DNA of 64,000 bases from NCBI RefSeq assembly GCF_000012945.1, contig NC_007510.1, forward strand, positions 1,178,001-1,242,000, in the 5' to 3' direction. A program made the translations under genes and the position numbers. Position 1 is the first letter of the stretch. The number at the start of each line of letters is the position of its first letter. The notes under the pieces were generated by a model. That model had not been told where the DNA came from. It was given only the letters and a program-made list of their open reading frames with translations, and did not search any database. Source of the stretch: Burkholderia lata. Its GTDB lineage: Bacteria; Pseudomonadota; Gammaproteobacteria; Burkholderiales; Burkholderiaceae. Of the stretch, positions 1 to 9,751 are shown one piece after another.

Positions 1-1515
1 GCATGCGAAGGCGCGCTGCTGGTCGTCGATGCGAGCCAGGGCGTCGAGGCGCAGACGGTCGCGAACTGCTACACGGCGATCGAGCTCGGCGTCGAGGTCG
101 TGCCCGTGCTGAACAAGATCGACCTGCCCGCCGCGAACCCCGAAAACGCGATCGAGGAGATCGAGGACGTGATCGGCATCGACGCGACCGACGCGACGCG
201 TTGCAGCGCGAAGACGGGTCTGGGCGTCGAGGACGTGCTCGAGTCGCTGATCGCGAAGGTGCCGCCGCCGAAGGGCGATCCGGCCGCGCCGCTGCAGGCG
301 CTCATCATCGATTCGTGGTTCGACAACTACGTCGGCGTCGTGATGCTCGTACGCATCGTTAACGGCACGCTGCGCCCGAAGGACAAGATCAAGCTGATGG
401 CGACCGGCGCGCAGTATCCGGTCGAGCACATCGGCGTGTTCACGCCGAAGTCGCGCAATCTCGAAACGCTGTCGGCCGGGCAGGTGGGTTTCATCATCGC
501 TGGCATCAAGGAACTGACGGCAGCGAAGGTCGGCGACACCGTCACGCACGCGACCAAGGCGGCTGTCGAGCCGCTGCCGGGCTTCAAGGAAGTGAAGCCG
601 CAGGTGTTCGCGGGGCTGTATCCGGTCGAGGCTAACCAGTACGACGCACTGCGCGAATCGCTCGAGAAGCTGAAGTTGAACGATGCGTCGCTGCAGTACG
701 AGCCGGAAGTGTCGCAGGCGCTCGGCTTCGGTTTCCGCTGCGGCTTCCTTGGCCTGCTGCACATGGAAATCGTGCAGGAGCGGCTCGAGCGCGAGTTCGA
801 CATGGACCTCATCACGACCGCGCCGACGGTTGTCTACGAGGTCATGATGAGCGACGGCGCGATCATCAAGGTCGAGAATCCGGCGAAGATGCCGGAGCCG
901 CCGAGGATCGAGGAGATCCGCGAGCCGATCGTCACGGTGAACCTGTACATGCCGCAGGACTACGTCGGCTCCGTGATCACGCTGTGCGAGCAGAAGCGCG
1001 GATCGCAGATCAACATGCAATATCACGGCCGTCAGGTGCAACTGACCTACGAGATCCCGATGGCCGAGATCGTGCTCGATTTCTTCGATCGCCTGAAGTC
1101 GGTGTCGCGCGGCTACGCGTCGATGGACTACGAGTTCAAGGAATACCGCGCGGCCGATGTCGTGAAGGTCGACATGCTGATCAACGGTGACAAGGTCGAT
1201 GCGTTGTCGGTTATCGTCCACCGTTCGCAGTCGCAGTACCGCGGCCGCGAAGTGGCCGCGAAGATGCGCGAGATCATTCCACGCCAGATGTACGACGTGG
1301 CGATCCAGGCTACGATCGGCGCGCACATCATTGCCCGCGAGAACATCAAGGCGCTGCGCAAGAACGTGTTGGCGAAGTGCTATGGCGGCGACATCTCGCG
1401 AAAGAAGAAACTGCTCGAAAAGCAGAAAGCGGGTAAGAAACGAATGAAGCAGGTGGGCTCGGTCGAGATCCCGCAGGAAGCGTTCCTTGCCATCTTGCGC
1501 GTCGAAGACAAATAA
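1..1515 (+). CDS. lepA: Elongation factor 4 (LepA), 5'-truncated by window edge
   Basis: Translational GTPase that back-translocates or remodels stalled ribosomes at the membrane/cytosol. The frame is open from base 1 ([10 protein letters not shown]) to TAA at 1513-1515, giving 504 residues, so roughly the first 95 residues of the ~597-residue family length, including the P-loop, lie outside the window. The G4 motif NKID is seen near base 112, and the C-terminus has the LepA-specific basic [17 protein letters not shown] stretch. It is followed 16 bp later by lepB, the conserved lepA-lepB pair. Identity is secure; only the N-terminus is missing. Confidence 0.97.
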   Translation, partial: ACEGALLVVDASQGVEAQTVANCYTAIELGVEVVPVLNKIDLPAANPENAIEEIEDVIGIDATDATRCSAKTGLGVEDVLESLIAKVPPPKGDPAAPLQALIIDSWFDNYVGVVMLVRIVNGTLRPKDKIKLMATGAQYPVEHIGVFTPKSRNLETLSAGQVGFIIAGIKELTAAKVGDTVTHATKAAVEPLPGFKEVKPQVFAGLYPVEANQYDALRESLEKLKLNDASLQYEPEVSQALGFGFRCGFLGLLHMEIVQERLEREFDMDLITTAPTVVYEVMMSDGAIIKVENPAKMPEPPRIEEIREPIVTVNLYMPQDYVGSVITLCEQKRGSQINMQYHGRQVQLTYEIPMAEIVLDFFDRLKSVSRGYASMDYEFKEYRAADVVKVDMLINGDKVDALSVIVHRSQSQYRGREVAAKMREIIPRQMYDVAIQATIGAHIIARENIKALRKNVLAKCYGGDISRKKKLLEKQKAGKKRMKQVGSVEIPQEAFLAILRVEDK

Positions 1516-1531
1516 CAGGACTGATCCTTTT

Positions 1532-2425
1532 ATGAATTTTGCGCTGATTCTTTTTGTGCTCGTCGTCTTGACGGGCGTAGCGTGGGTGTTGGACAAGCTG
1601 GTGTTCCTGCCGCAGCGACGCAAGGCGGCCGACTCGGCGATCGAGGAGTTCGATCGCCAGCAGTCGCGCATCGACAAGCGTTTCGCGGATGAAAACGCGG
1701 TGCAGACGCGTTCGAAGCTGCGCGACGAGAAGCTGCGCCAGCCGTGGTGGCTCGAGTACACGGCGAGCTTCTTCCCGGTGATCCTGGCGGTGTTCGTCGT
1801 GCGTTCGTTCGTCGTCGAGCCGTTCAAGATTCCGTCGGGCTCGATGGTGCCGACGTTGCTCGTCGGCGATTTCATCCTCGTCAACAAGTTCGAATACGGG
1901 CTGCGCCTGCCGGTCACGAACACGAAGATCACGCAGGGCAGCCCGCTGTCGCGCGGCGACGTCGTCGTGTTCCGCTATCCGAAGGACGAGTCGGTCGACT
2001 ACATCAAGCGTGTGATCGGCCTGCCGGGCGATACGGTCGCGTACCAGGACAAGCAACTCACGATCAACGGCCAGCCGGTGCCCGAAACGCCGCTGCCCGA
2101 TTTCTTCGACGACGAGCGCCAGAACTACGCGAAGCAGTTCGAGGAAACGATCGGCAACAAGAAGAACGCGATCCTCAACAACCCGGCCGTGCCGCCGTTC
2201 GTGATGGGCGCATACGACTATCCGTTTCGCGACAACTGCACGTACAACAGCCGCGGCGTGATCTGCAAGGTGCCGCCCGGTCACTACTTCATGATGGGCG
2301 ACAACCGCGACAACAGCGCGGACAGCCGCTACTGGGGTTTCGTGCCGGACCAGAACATCGTTGGCCGCGCGTTCTTCATCTGGATGAACTTCAGCGACCT
2401 GAAGCGCATCGGTTCCTTCAACTGA
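1532..2425 (+). CDS. lepB: Signal peptidase I
   Basis: Inner-membrane serine protease that removes Sec and Tat signal peptides on the periplasmic side. 297 residues. ATG at 1532 is chosen because the protein then opens directly with the first membrane helix (MNFALILFVLVV); an upstream in-frame start would only add a short polar stretch overlapping lepA. A second helix (FFPVILAVFVVRSF) precedes the catalytic serine in SGSMVPTLL. The general-base lysine lies in YIKRVIGLPGD, and the C-terminal box is GDNRDNSADSRYWG. Directly downstream of lepA. The spacer to rnc carries a perfect hairpin (see 2443-2477). Confidence 0.97.
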   Translation: MNFALILFVLVVLTGVAWVLDKLVFLPQRRKAADSAIEEFDRQQSRIDKRFADENAVQTRSKLRDEKLRQPWWLEYTASFFPVILAVFVVRSFVVEPFKIPSGSMVPTLLVGDFILVNKFEYGLRLPVTNTKITQGSPLSRGDVVVFRYPKDESVDYIKRVIGLPGDTVAYQDKQLTINGQPVPETPLPDFFDDERQNYAKQFEETIGNKKNAILNNPAVPPFVMGAYDYPFRDNCTYNSRGVICKVPPGHYFMMGDNRDNSADSRYWGFVPDQNIVGRAFFIWMNFSDLKRIGSFN

Positions 2426-2442
2426 TCGCATTCGACCCAATC

Positions 2443-2477
2443 GCACTACGCGACGCACGGGCCGCGTCGCGTAGTGC
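2443..2477 (+). other. Perfect 14-bp stem-loop between lepB and rnc
   Basis: GCACTACGCGACGC (2443-2456) pairs perfectly with GCGTCGCGTAGTGC (2464-2477) around a 7-nt loop. Only a weak T-rich tract (ACTACTTTAAG) follows, so it is not a textbook terminator. Its place just upstream of rnc makes it a candidate lepB 3' end or an RNase III processing/autoregulation site; that is inference. Confidence 0.6.
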
Positions 2478-2542
2478 CGAACTACTTTAAGAACCGGCGG
2501 TAACACCGCCTCGTCACGCCTTTTCGCGTCCGGCCGTGCCGT

Positions 2543-2571
2543 TTCGGCCCGACCGGCGCCCGCGTTATACT
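2543..2571 (+). promoter_or_regulatory. Possible -10 element immediately upstream of rnc (leaderless?)
   Basis: TATACT at 2566-2571 resembles a sigma-70 -10 box and ends only 7 bp before the rnc ATG at 2579. No Shine-Dalgarno is visible in the intervening bases, and the -35 region (about 2543-2548) is poor. If used, transcription would start at or next to the start codon. Confidence 0.35.
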
Positions 2572-2578
2572 CCTGCAC

Positions 2579-3805
2579 ATGCCCCTATCCCAGTTGGAAA
2601 GCCGGCTGCGCTACGAATTTCGCAATGCGGAATTGTTGCGCCAGGCTTTGACCCATCGTAGTCACAGTGCCACGCACAACGAACGGCTCGAGTTTCTCGG
2701 CGACTCCGTTCTGAATTGCGCGGTGGCTGCCCTTTTGTTCCAGCGTTTCAGCAAGCTGGACGAAGGTGATCTGTCGCGCGTACGCGCCAACCTCGTCAAG
2801 CAGCAGTCGCTGTACGAAATTGCTCAGGCCCTGAATATCTCGGACGGCCTGCGACTCGGCGAGGGCGAGCTGCGCAGCGGTGGGTTCCGCCGCCCGTCGA
2901 TCCTCGCGGACGCGTTCGAAGCCATCATCGGGGCAGTATTCCTCGATGGCGGCTTCGAAGCCGCCCAAGGGGTCATCAAGCGCCTCTATATCCCGATTCT
3001 CGACCACATCGATCCGCGCACGCTCGGCAAGGACGCGAAGACGCTGCTGCAGGAATACCTGCAGGGGCACAAGATCGCGCTGCCGACTTATACGGTGGTC
3101 GCGACGCATGGTGCGGCGCACAATCAGCAATTCGAAGTCGAATGCACGGTGCCGAAGCTCGACGTGAAGGTGTCGGGCTCCGGTGCGAGCCGGCGCGCGG
3201 CCGAGCAGGCCGCGGCGAAGAAGGCACTCGACGAGGTGATGGCGGCTGCGCCGATGCTGACCACGAAGCCGAAGCGCTCGAAAAACGCGCGTGGGTCGAA
3301 GCATGTCGAACCCGAAATCGTGCCGGGCGTGAAGGGTGTGCAGGAAGCGCTCGACCTGCGCTCGCCGGAGCGGAAGGAACGCGCGGCGGCCCGCGAGGCG
3401 AGGGCAGCCGGTGCGGCGCCCGCGGCAATCGCTGCAACCGGTACCGAGCCGGCCGCGGCGCCGATGGCCGCGATTCGTGCGGCGCATGTCGACGCGGCTG
3501 CGGAAAAGGGTGAGCGGGCGGTGAAGCCGGCGGCCGAGAAGGCTGCCGACAAGCCGGCCGAGCGAACCGACAAGGCCGCGGAGAAGCCCGCGGAAGCCGT
3601 GCCTGCTGCACGCGCAGCCGACAAGCCGACTGGCCAGGCAGCCGATCCGGCATCGTCGTCCGCCGACAAGTCTTCCGTCGGTACCGACCCCGCTTCGCGT
3701 GCGGCTGCGCGCACACGTGACGCCGCGGCACCGGATGCCGAGACGCCGCCGGGCGGCGCGAGCCTCGCTGCCGCGCAGGCGCGCGTGGCCGATGCCGACC
3801 ACTGA
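2579..3805 (+). CDS. rnc: Ribonuclease III with long low-complexity C-terminal tail
   Basis: Double-strand-specific endoribonuclease for rRNA and mRNA processing. 408 residues, against 226 in E. coli. The catalytic signature [10 protein letters not shown] is at residues 34-43, the endonuclease domain covers about 1-145, and the dsRNA-binding domain about 150-222 ([19 protein letters not shown] at its end). The rest, about 185 residues, is an Ala/Lys/Glu/Pro/Asp-rich tail with repeating [18 protein letters not shown] words. ATG 2579 starts exactly at the conserved family N-terminus. No SD is visible. Conserved neighbour order lepB-rnc-era. The extended tail is, to my knowledge, common in Burkholderia; its function is not known to me. 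Confidence 0.95.
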   Translation: MPLSQLESRLRYEFRNAELLRQALTHRSHSATHNERLEFLGDSVLNCAVAALLFQRFSKLDEGDLSRVRANLVKQQSLYEIAQALNISDGLRLGEGELRSGGFRRPSILADAFEAIIGAVFLDGGFEAAQGVIKRLYIPILDHIDPRTLGKDAKTLLQEYLQGHKIALPTYTVVATHGAAHNQQFEVECTVPKLDVKVSGSGASRRAAEQAAAKKALDEVMAAAPMLTTKPKRSKNARGSKHVEPEIVPGVKGVQEALDLRSPERKERAAAREARAAGAAPAAIAATGTEPAAAPMAAIRAAHVDAAAEKGERAVKPAAEKAADKPAERTDKAAEKPAEAVPAARAADKPTGQAADPASSSADKSSVGTDPASRAAARTRDAAAPDAETPPGGASLAAAQARVADADH

Positions 3806-3865
3806 ATTGCCCATCGATCGTGCCGCGCGTCGCGCGGCCGTTTCCGAACCTGTCTCCCAAACGAT

Positions 3866-4765
3866 ATGAACACTCCCGCTCCTACCGGTTTCCGTTGCGG
3901 CATGATCGCGATCGTGGGCCGCCCGAACGTCGGCAAGTCGACGTTGATGAACGCACTCGTCGGCCAGAAGATCAGCATCACGTCGCGCAAGGCGCAGACG
4001 ACCCGCCACCGCATCACCGGCATCAATACGTTCGACGACGCGCAATTTGTGTTCGTCGACACGCCGGGTTTCCAGACCCGTCACAGCACCGCGCTGAACC
4101 GTTCGCTGAACCGCGCGGTCACGTCGACGCTCACGTCGGTCGACGTGATCCTGTTCGTGATCGAGGCCGGCCGCTTCGGGCCCGACGACCAGAAGGTGCT
4201 CGACCTGATCCCGCCCGGCATGCCGACGCTGCTGATCGCGAACAAGATCGACCGTGTGAACGACAAGGCGTCGCTGTTCCCGTTCATGCAGCAGATGAGC
4301 ACGCTGCGCGAATTCACCGAGTTGGTGCCGCTGTCGGCGCAGCGCCCGGAAGACATCAAGCGCCTGCTGGACACGATCAAGCCGTACCTGCCGGAAGGCG
4401 AGCCGATCTACGGCGAGGATGAGCTGACCGACCGCAGCTCGCGCTTCCTCGCAGCCGAAATCCTGCGCGAAAAGGTGTTCCGCTGGACCGGCGACGAACT
4501 GCCGTACACGAGCACCGTGCTGATCGACAAGTTCGAAGAGGAAGGGCGCCTGAAGCGCATCTTCGCGACGATCCTGGTCGAGCGCGATTCGCACAAGGCG
4601 ATGGTGATCGGCAAGAAGGGCGAGAAGCTCAAGCAGATCAGCACCGAGGCGCGGATGGACATGGAGAAGCTGTTCGACGGCCCCGTGTACCTCGAGACCT
4701 TCGTGAAGGTGAAGAGCGGCTGGGCCGACAACGAGGCGGGGCTGCGCGCCTATGGGTACGAATGA
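3866..4765 (+). CDS. era: GTPase Era
   Basis: Essential Ras-like GTPase that binds the 3' end of 16S rRNA and assists 30S assembly. 299 residues, normal length. Visible motifs are G1 [10 protein letters not shown]3 DTPGF, G4 NKID and a C-terminal KH domain containing [12 protein letters not shown]. It lies 60 bp after rnc, and its last 14 bp overlap the start of recO, indicating translational coupling in the rnc-era-recO operon. Nothing is unusual in the sequence. Confidence 0.97.
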   Translation: MNTPAPTGFRCGMIAIVGRPNVGKSTLMNALVGQKISITSRKAQTTRHRITGINTFDDAQFVFVDTPGFQTRHSTALNRSLNRAVTSTLTSVDVILFVIEAGRFGPDDQKVLDLIPPGMPTLLIANKIDRVNDKASLFPFMQQMSTLREFTELVPLSAQRPEDIKRLLDTIKPYLPEGEPIYGEDELTDRSSRFLAAEILREKVFRWTGDELPYTSTVLIDKFEEEGRLKRIFATILVERDSHKAMVIGKKGEKLKQISTEARMDMEKLFDGPVYLETFVKVKSGWADNEAGLRAYGYE

Positions 4766-5588
4766 CGCGCTGACGTCGACTGAAGACGCGGTGACGGCCG
4801 GCGCGAACGACGCGCCGCTGCCGGCACCGCCTGAACCGCCGCGCAAGGCGCGGCGCGCGACGTCTCGCACGTCCGATTTCCGTGTCGCCGAGCAGCCGGC
4901 GTACGTGCTGCACAGTTATCCCTATCGGGAAACGAGCCTGATCATCGACGTGCTGACGCGTGATCATGGTCGACTCGCGCTCGTCGCGAAGGGCGCGAAG
5001 CGCCCGCACTCCGCGCTGCGTGGCGTACTGCAGACCTTCCAGCCGCTGCTGCTGTCCTGGTCGGGCAAATCCGAGGTGCGCACGCTGACGGGTGCCGAGT
5101 GGGTCGGCGGGATGCTGCCGCTCGGTGGCGACGGGCTGCTGTGCGGCTTCTACGCGAACGAGCTGCTCGTGAAATTCTGCGCGCGCGAAGATCCCCAGCC
5201 GCCGCTCTTCAATCATTACGTGCTGACCCTCACGCGCCTCGCGCACGGTGAGCCCGCGGTGCAGGTGCTGCGCTCGTTTGAGCGCGTGCTGCTGCGCGAG
5301 ACCGGCTACGCGATGGCGCTGAACCGCACGGTCGCGCGCCGCGCGGTCGAGCCTGATCGTCGCTACGTGTTCGATCCCGAGCGCGGCGTGCGCAATGCGG
5401 ACGATGAAGTCCCGTCGCACTGGCCGGTCATTTCCGGACAGACGTTGCTCGATATGGAGCAGGACGATTACCATCGAGCCCAGACGGTTGCGCAAAGCAA
5501 GACGCTGATGCGCTTCCTGCTGAACACCTATCTCGGCGGTACGCCGCTTGCCACGCGTCAGATCCTGATCGACCTGCAAAATCTATGA
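4752..5588 (+). CDS. recO: DNA repair protein RecO
   Basis: Recombination mediator of the RecFOR pathway; loads RecA on SSB-coated single strands. 278 residues, with an N-terminal extension of about 35 residues rich in Ala/Pro/Arg before the OB-fold ([20 protein letters not shown]). ATG 4752 overlaps era by 14 bp. A shorter start inside the extension cannot be excluded but no better start signal is seen. The stop overlaps the pdxJ start in an ATGA arrangement. No zinc-finger cysteines are visible, as is usual for proteobacterial RecO. Confidence 0.93.
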   Translation: MGTNDALTSTEDAVTAGANDAPLPAPPEPPRKARRATSRTSDFRVAEQPAYVLHSYPYRETSLIIDVLTRDHGRLALVAKGAKRPHSALRGVLQTFQPLLLSWSGKSEVRTLTGAEWVGGMLPLGGDGLLCGFYANELLVKFCAREDPQPPLFNHYVLTLTRLAHGEPAVQVLRSFERVLLRETGYAMALNRTVARRAVEPDRRYVFDPERGVRNADDEVPSHWPVISGQTLLDMEQDDYHRAQTVAQSKTLMRFLLNTYLGGTPLATRQILIDLQNL

Positions 5589-6361
5589 GCTTCTTCCTGA
5601 CAACGCCCACCGCCATCGACCTCGGCGTGAACATCGACCACGTCGCGACGCTGCGCAATGTGCGCGGCACGACCTATCCCGATCCGATCCGCGCGGCGCT
5701 CGCTGCGGAAGAAGCCGGTGCGGATGCGATCACGCTGCACCTGCGCGAGGATCGCCGCCACATCGTCGACGCGGATGTGCGCAAGCTGCGTCCGCTGCTG
5801 AAGACGCGCATGAACCTCGAATGCGCGGTGACGACCGAGATGCTCGATATCGCATGCGAAGTGCGCCCGCACGACGCGTGCCTCGTGCCTGAGAAGCGCG
5901 AGGAACTGACGACCGAAGGCGGTCTCGATGTCGCCGGCCACTTCGAGGCCGTGCGTGCGGCATGCAAGCAGCTTGCCGACGTGGGCGTGCGCGTGTCGCT
6001 GTTCATCGACCCGGACGAGACGCAGATCCGTGCCGCGCACGAAGCAGGCGCGCCGGTGATCGAGCTGCATACGGGCCGTTACGCGGAAGCGCACGACGAA
6101 GCCGAGCAGCAGCGCGAATACGAGCGCATCGTCGCGGGCGTTCAGGCCGGCGCGCAGCTCGGCCTGAAGGTCAATGCCGGTCACGGCCTGCACTACACGA
6201 ACGTGCAGCAGATCGCCGCGATCGACGGCATCGTCGAACTGAACATCGGCCACGCGATCGTCGCGCACGCGATTTTCGCGGGCTGGGACAACGCGGTGCG
6301 CGAAATGAAGGCGATCATGGTTGCCGCACGCGTAGCCGCGCTGCACGGCGGCGCGCGCTGA
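5585..6361 (+). CDS. pdxJ: Pyridoxine 5'-phosphate synthase
   Basis: Condenses 1-deoxy-D-xylulose 5-phosphate with 3-amino-1-hydroxyacetone phosphate to form pyridoxine phosphate (DXP-dependent vitamin B6 pathway, cytosol). 258 residues, TIM-barrel. Family-typical blocks are [33 protein letters not shown] and [17 protein letters not shown] overlaps the recO stop by 4 bp, so the two are probably translationally coupled. pdxY at 37.8 kb is the salvage counterpart in the same window. Confidence 0.97.
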   Translation: MSFFLTTPTAIDLGVNIDHVATLRNVRGTTYPDPIRAALAAEEAGADAITLHLREDRRHIVDADVRKLRPLLKTRMNLECAVTTEMLDIACEVRPHDACLVPEKREELTTEGGLDVAGHFEAVRAACKQLADVGVRVSLFIDPDETQIRAAHEAGAPVIELHTGRYAEAHDEAEQQREYERIVAGVQAGAQLGLKVNAGHGLHYTNVQQIAAIDGIVELNIGHAIVAHAIFAGWDNAVREMKAIMVAARVAALHGGAR

Positions 6362-6433
6362 AGATGAAGTGCCGCCGCGCGTCGCGCGTCATGCCTGACC
6401 CGGCCCGGCCGGGTCGCACCGGCGCGTACTGAC

Positions 6434-6862
6434 ATGGCGATCTATGGCATCGGTACCGACATCGCCCAGGTGAGCCGCATCGCGGCCGTGCTCGAACGCA
6501 CGGGCGGCCGGTTTGCCGAGAAAGTGCTGGGCCCCGACGAGCTGCGTGTGTTCCATGCGCGGCGCGCCCGCTCCGAGGCGCGCGGCATCGCGTTCCTCGC
6601 GACGCGCTTTTCCGCGAAGGAAGCGTTCTCGAAAGCGATCGGGCTCGGCATGCACTGGCCGATGACGTGGCGTGCGCTGCAGACCCTCAACCACCCGAGC
6701 GGCGAGCCGTACGTGGTCGCGTCGGGCGAGCTGGCCGACTGGCTTGCCGCCCGTGGCATCACGGCGCGCGTGACGGTCAGCGACGAACGCGACTACGCGG
6801 TGTCGTTCGTGGTCGCCGAGACGGACGCCGCGCCTGCACCTGTTTCCCGAACCTCCTCCTGA
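6434..6862 (+). CDS. acpS: Holo-[acyl-carrier-protein] synthase
   Basis: Transfers 4'-phosphopantetheine from CoA to apo-ACP, activating fatty-acid synthesis. 142 residues. The metal/CoA motif [12 protein letters not shown] lies at the N-terminus and the second signature [12 protein letters not shown] in the middle; both are intact. 72 bp separate it from pdxJ and 16 bp from nagZ, so it is probably in the same transcription unit. The C-terminus is slightly longer than in E. coli (126 residues). Confidence 0.95.
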   Translation: MAIYGIGTDIAQVSRIAAVLERTGGRFAEKVLGPDELRVFHARRARSEARGIAFLATRFSAKEAFSKAIGLGMHWPMTWRALQTLNHPSGEPYVVASGELADWLAARGITARVTVSDERDYAVSFVVAETDAAPAPVSRTSS

Positions 6863-6878
6863 CGGAATTCCCGATTCA

Positions 6879-7907
6879 ATGAAAACGACTCCCGGCCCGG
6901 TCATGCTCGACGTCGTCGGCACGGCCCTGTCGCGCGACGATGCGCGGCGTCTCGCGCATCCGAATACCGGCGGCGTGATCCTGTTCGCGCGGCATTTCCA
7001 GAATCGTGCGCAACTGACCGCACTGACCGACTCGATCCGCGCGGTGCGCGAAGACATCCTGATCGCCGTCGATCACGAAGGCGGGCGCGTGCAGCGTTTC
7101 CGCACCGACGGCTTCACGGTGCTGCCCGCGATGCGCCGCCTCGGCGAGCTGTGGGATCGCGACGTGCTGCTCGCGACGAAGGTCGCCACGGCCGTCGGCT
7201 ACATCCTGGCCGCCGAGCTGCGTGCATGCGGAATCGACATGAGCTTCACGCCCGTGCTCGATCTCGACTACGGGCACTCGAAAGTGATCGGCGATCGCGC
7301 GTTCCATCGCGATCCGCGCGTCGTCACGCTGCTCGCGAAGAGTCTGAACCACGGGCTGTCGCTCGCCGGGATGGCGAACTGCGGCAAGCATTTCCCGGGG
7401 CACGGCTTCGCGGAGGCCGACTCTCACGTCGCGCTGCCGACCGACGACCGCACGCTCGACTCGATTCTCAAGCAGGACGTCGCGCCGTACGACTGGCTCG
7501 GCTTGTCGTTGTCTGCAGTGATTCCCGCACACGTGATCTACACACAGGTCGACAAGCGGCCGGCCGGCTTCTCGCGCGTGTGGCTGCAGGACATCCTGCG
7601 CGGGCGGCTCGGCTTCACGGGTGCGATCTTCAGCGACGACCTGTCGATGGAGGCTGCGCGCGAAGGCGGCACGCTCACGCAGGCGGCCGACGCCGCACTC
7701 GCGGCCGGTTGCGACATGGTGCTCGTCTGCAACCAGCCGGATGCGGCCGAGGTCGTGCTGAACGGGCTGAAAGCGCGGGCAACGGACGAGTCGGTGCGAC
7801 GCATCAAGCGGATGCGCGCGCGCGGCAAGGCGCTCAAGTGGGACAAGCTGATCGCGCAGCCCGAGTATCTGCAGGCGCAGGCGCTGTTGGGCAGCGCACT
7901 GGCCTGA
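6879..7907 (+). CDS. nagZ: Beta-N-acetylhexosaminidase NagZ (GH3)
   Basis: Cytosolic glycosidase that removes GlcNAc from 1,6-anhydroMurNAc peptides in peptidoglycan recycling; in bacteria with inducible AmpC its product feeds AmpR signalling. 342 residues. The flexible catalytic loop KHFPGHGFAEADSH (residues 170-183) supplies the His/Asp acid-base pair, and the nucleophilic Asp lies in FSDDLSME (about 251-258). It follows acpS by 16 bp and is the last gene before a strong terminator, so it closes the lepA-to-nagZ block. Confidence 0.96.
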   Translation: MKTTPGPVMLDVVGTALSRDDARRLAHPNTGGVILFARHFQNRAQLTALTDSIRAVREDILIAVDHEGGRVQRFRTDGFTVLPAMRRLGELWDRDVLLATKVATAVGYILAAELRACGIDMSFTPVLDLDYGHSKVIGDRAFHRDPRVVTLLAKSLNHGLSLAGMANCGKHFPGHGFAEADSHVALPTDDRTLDSILKQDVAPYDWLGLSLSAVIPAHVIYTQVDKRPAGFSRVWLQDILRGRLGFTGAIFSDDLSMEAAREGGTLTQAADAALAAGCDMVLVCNQPDAAEVVLNGLKARATDESVRRIKRMRARGKALKWDKLIAQPEYLQAQALLGSALA

Positions 7908-7952
7908 GCGGGAGGGGGATGGTGCGGTCTGCGCCATTCCGGCCGCCGAAAC

Positions 7953-7981
7953 AAAAAGCCGCGCAATTGCGCGGCTTTTTT
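7953..7981 (+). terminator. Intrinsic terminator after nagZ
   Basis: Stem AAAAAGCCGCGC / GCGCGGCTTTTT with loop AATT, flanked by an A-run on the left and a T-run on the right, so it could act on both strands; the response regulator on the minus strand ends about 115 bp away. Confidence 0.9.
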
Positions 7982-8096
7982 ATGGACTGCTGCCGGGGTG
8001 AACCGGACAGCTTCAGGAATCAGACAGGTCGACGAAGCGGATTTTGATGCAACTAACGGTCAAGCCCTGCCAGTGCCTGCGAACATCGCCGGGCGC

Positions 8097-9482
8097 TCAG
8101 TTCACCTTCATCCGCTGCAGCTTGTTGTACAGCGTCTTCGGGCTGATGCCGAGCAGCGTTGCCGCGCGGTGGCGCGTGCCGCCGACTGCGTCGAGCGTCG
8201 CGCGGATCAGCAGATCCTCGACGTCGGAAAGCGGTGTGCCGACCTTGATCTGTACGCTGCTGCCGTTCAGCGCGGTGCCGGCCGAGAAGCTCGGCTCGCC
8301 CGCGCGCAGCGTCTCGATGAAATCGCCCGATGCGTCGTACGCGAAGCGCACGCGCTCCTGCAGCTCGCGCACGTTGCCCGGCCATTCGTAGGACAGGCAC
8401 TCGCGCACGAAGCCCGGTGCCGCGCGCTTGTCGGTCGTGCTGCGGCCGGTTGCGCGCGCGTCGCGGTTCAGTTCGTCGATCAGCGCGTCCGCGATCGCGA
8501 GCGCATCGCCGTCACGCTCGCGCAGCGGCGGCATCGTGATCGACGCCGCATCGAGGCGCAGCCACAGATCTTCGCGCAGCGTGCCGTTCGCGACCGCTTC
8601 GCGCGCCGGGCGGCGCGTGGTCGCGATCAGCCGGAAATCGCTCGTGATCGAACTCGTACCGCCGATCCGCATGAAGTTCTGCGAATCAAGCGCATGCAGC
8701 AGGGCTTCCTGCAGCACGAGCGGCAGTGTGGTGATTTCGTCGAGGAACAGTGTACCGCCGCCGGCCTGTTCGAACAGGCCCGATTCGCGGCGCTCGGCGC
8801 CGTCGAACGCGCCGCGCTCGTGGCCGAACAGCACGCTGTCGAGCGATGCGCCGTGCCGGCCGGCATGCGCGATCGTCCGGCAGTCGAACGACACGAACGG
8901 CCCCTTGCGGCGCCGGCTCAGGTCGTGCAGCGTGCGCGCGGCCAGCTTCTTGCCGGTACCGGCTTCGCCCGCGAACAGGACGGCCGTTTCGGTGCGCGCG
9001 TTGTGCTCGATCATGTCGTACACGTGCTGCATCGCGTCGCTGCGGCCGACCAGCGCGCCGAAGCGGCCCAGATGGCGCAGCGACGCGCGCAACGACTGCA
9101 CTTCGTCGATCAGTTCGTAGGGGCGCGGGATCCGCGCGAGCAGGCTGCGCAGGCGTGGAATGTTGATCGGCTTCAGCAGGTAGTCCCAGATGCCGTGACG
9201 CAGGCCCTCGATGGCGCTCTCGACCGTCGCATTGCCCGTCAGCACGATGACGGGCAGCGAGCCGTTCGGCTGTTGCTGCGGCAGGTGCTGGAGCAGGTCG
9301 AACCCGCTGCCGTCCGGCAGGTTCAGGTCGACGAGGACGACGTCGGGAATCGAGCGGCCGAGCGCCGTGCGCGCTTCGGCGAGCGACGTGGCCGTGTCGA
9401 CCGAGAAGCCGTCCGCGGCGAGCAGCGCGGTGAGGCCGGACAGACTGTTGGGATCGTCTTCGACAATCAGGGCGTGTGGCAT
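8097..9482 (-). CDS. Orphan AAA+ response regulator, NtrC type, with GAFDGA loop
   Basis: Two-component output protein of 461 residues from ATG 9482 (an upstream in-frame Met adds 14 non-conserved residues). Receiver domain 1-120 with phospho-acceptor D52 (VLVDLNLP) and acidic pocket VEDD; AAA+ domain about 140-370 with Walker A GEAGTGKK (172-179) and Walker B GGTLFLDE (242-249); Fis-type helix-turn-helix at the C-terminus (HRAATLLGISPKTLYNKL). The sigma-54-contacting loop, normally GAFTGA, reads GAFDGA (224-229), and Walker A ends GKK where GKE is usual. It may therefore not activate sigma-54 conventionally. No histidine kinase gene is adjacent. Targets unknown. Confidence 0.9.
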   Translation of the reverse strand: MPHALIVEDDPNSLSGLTALLAADGFSVDTATSLAEARTALGRSIPDVVLVDLNLPDGSGFDLLQHLPQQQPNGSLPVIVLTGNATVESAIEGLRHGIWDYLLKPINIPRLRSLLARIPRPYELIDEVQSLRASLRHLGRFGALVGRSDAMQHVYDMIEHNARTETAVLFAGEAGTGKKLAARTLHDLSRRRKGPFVSFDCRTIAHAGRHGASLDSVLFGHERGAFDGAERRESGLFEQAGGGTLFLDEITTLPLVLQEALLHALDSQNFMRIGGTSSITSDFRLIATTRRPAREAVANGTLREDLWLRLDAASITMPPLRERDGDALAIADALIDELNRDARATGRSTTDKRAAPGFVRECLSYEWPGNVRELQERVRFAYDASGDFIETLRAGEPSFSAGTALNGSSVQIKVGTPLSDVEDLLIRATLDAVGGTRHRAATLLGISPKTLYNKLQRMKVN

Positions 9483-9702
9483 GGTGGACGCGAGTCGAGT
9501 CAAGAGAGGCGGGCTGTCGGCCAACGGGGCCGCAGCCGCATGTCAGATTAAAAACTGATTTTATGCCCCGCTGAACGCGTAACGAGCATTATTTCTCCGG
9601 CGCTATAAAACAGTTACCGATGATACAAATTGAATATCTTTACCGGTGGATTTTGTGCTTTACATGAGCCTGACTCCCGCCCGGTTGTTGGCGCGGGACA
9701 AA

Positions 9703-9730
9703 CAAAAAGCGCCCCGAAGGGCGCTTTGTT
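9703..9730 (-). terminator. Intrinsic terminator after efp
   Basis: Read on the minus strand, AAAGCGCCC-TTCG-GGGCGCTTT is followed by a T-rich tract; a tetraloop hairpin 22 bp past the efp stop codon. Confidence 0.88.
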
Positions 9731-9751
9731 CGATGCGGGTATCGCTTGCGA

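Noticed and set aside
2585..4870. 761-residue open frame antisense to rnc and era
   Set aside because: Mirrors the codon positions of the real genes, Arg/His-rich, no homology or start signal; a high-GC shadow.
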